A program made the position numbers and the translations under genes. A DNA stretch of 6,876 nucleotides. Source: Candidatus Acidiferrales bacterium. GTDB taxonomy: Bacteria; Acidobacteriota; Terriglobia; Acidiferrales; UBA7541. Where the stretch lies: the NCBI GenBank assembly GCA_955651735.1, contig CATPAM010000443.1, positions 1-6,876 of the forward strand, given 5' to 3'. The notes under the pieces are model-generated. The model was given only the letters and a program-made list of their open reading frames with translations. It made no database searches and was not told the DNA's origin. This document shows, one piece after another, positions 6,279 to 6,876 of this stretch; the first letter of the stretch is position 1; each line of letters opens with the position of its first letter.

Positions 6279-6876
6279 TTATTCGCCCAGCCAGCGATTC
6301 AAGATGGGGCCGTAGGCGTCGATGCGGCGGTCGCGGAGGAATGGCCAGTTGCGGCGAGTGTCTTCGCTCTTTGCGGGATCGCATTCGACGACGAGGATAT
6401 CTTCTTTGTCGTTGGAAGCTTCGGAGACAAGTTGGCCGAAGGGGTCGGCGACAAAGGAGTTGCCCCAGAATTCGAGGCCGGGATCGCCGTTAGCGCCCGT
6501 GCCTTCAAAGCCGACGCGGTTGACGACAGCGACATAGACGCCGTTGGCGATGGCATGCGCGCGCTGGATGGTTTTCCAGGCATCGAGCTGCGCGGCACCG
6601 AACTCCGCCTTTTCGTGGGGATGCCACCCGATGCTGGTGGGATAAAAAATTACTTGCGCGCCGCTGAGCGCGGTGACTCGCGAACCTTCCGGATACCACT
6701 GATCCCAGCAGATTTGCACGCCGATTTTGCCGTATTGCGTTTGGAAATTGGGGAAGCCGAGATCGCCGGGAGTGAAATAGAATTTTTCGTAGTAAAGCGG
6801 GTCGTCGGGGATATGCATCTTGCGATAGAGCCCGCGCAGAGAACCGTCCGCGTCGAAGATCGCCGCCGTATTGTGA
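6279..6876 (-). CDS. aguB: N-carbamoylputrescine amidase (5' end outside window)
   Basis: The C-terminal 198 residues of a nitrilase-superfamily (carbon-nitrogen hydrolase) enzyme; the frame is open to the right edge, so roughly the first 90-100 residues of a usual 290 or so are absent, including the catalytic Glu. The catalytic Lys is in LYRKMHIPDDP (codon 6819-6821) and the nucleophilic Cys is in VQICWDQWYPEGSR (codon 6708-6710). YYEKFYFTPGDLGF, FWGNSFVADPFGQ and the near-terminal RRNWPFLRDRRIDAYG are hallmarks of the N-carbamoylputrescine amidase branch. The enzyme releases putrescine, carbon dioxide and ammonia from N-carbamoylputrescine, the product of the next gene's enzyme. The Met codon at 6818 is internal, not the start: the residues before it (HNTAAIFDADGSLRGLYRK) are normal family sequence. 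The 5-nt gap to aguA indicates an operon. Confidence 0.95.
   Translation of the reverse strand, partial: HNTAAIFDADGSLRGLYRKMHIPDDPLYYEKFYFTPGDLGFPNFQTQYGKIGVQICWDQWYPEGSRVTALSGAQVIFYPTSIGWHPHEKAEFGAAQLDAWKTIQRAHAIANGVYVAVVNRVGFEGTGANGDPGLEFWGNSFVADPFGQLVSEASNDKEDILVVECDPAKSEDTRRNWPFLRDRRIDAYGPILNRWLGE

Noticed and set aside
5878..6315. Plus-strand frame (145 codons) opposite aguA
   Set aside because: Antisense shadow; the minus strand here encodes conserved deiminase motifs.
1..6876. A novel multi-gene system, prophage, CRISPR or toxin-antitoxin module
   Set aside because: All six genes belong to well-known families, no repeat array or integrase is visible, and no small gene pair of toxin-antitoxin type is found.

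Overview
The window looks like bacterial chromosome of fairly high GC, and every supported gene lies on the minus strand. In transcription order (right to left) they are: the 3' part of an N-carbamoylputrescine amidase gene (aguB), a complete agmatine deiminase gene (aguA), a small GlsB/YeaQ/YmgE-type membrane protein, ribonuclease J (rnj), a Tet-like MFS transporter, and the 5' part of an NAD(P)-dependent aldehyde dehydrogenase gene cut by the left edge. The protein families, two TTG starts, and intergenic repeats that yield spurious peptides such as VYPEPRRA and [11 protein letters not shown] suggest a soil Acidobacteriota (Terriglobia-like) genome. That placement is inference from pattern memory, not from a search.

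Right side (5200-6876): aguB and aguA are 5 nt apart and read as one transcription unit. Together they convert agmatine to N-carbamoylputrescine and then to putrescine, the arginine-decarboxylase-dependent polyamine route. A 79-nt gap leads to the 100-aa glsB-like gene (4818-5120), which has a good ribosome binding site and may have its own weak promoter.

Middle (2733-4817): a 274-nt gene-free stretch holds a dispersed-repeat copy, a duplicated heptamer and an extended -10 element in front of rnj, which starts with TTG. RNase J keeps all its metal ligands and is full length. It is followed by a 140-nt gap with a perfect 8-bp-stem hairpin and a probable short-leader promoter for the transporter.

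Left side (1-2732): the transporter also begins with TTG, decided by a Shine-Dalgarno site just upstream. After it comes a 281-nt spacer with a second copy of the repeat, a hairpin plus T-run that may terminate transcription, and candidate promoters for the aldehyde dehydrogenase.

I see no mobile element, CRISPR array, RNA gene or defence-type system. The window is mostly ordinary housekeeping and metabolic sequence; the intergenic repeats are the least explained part.
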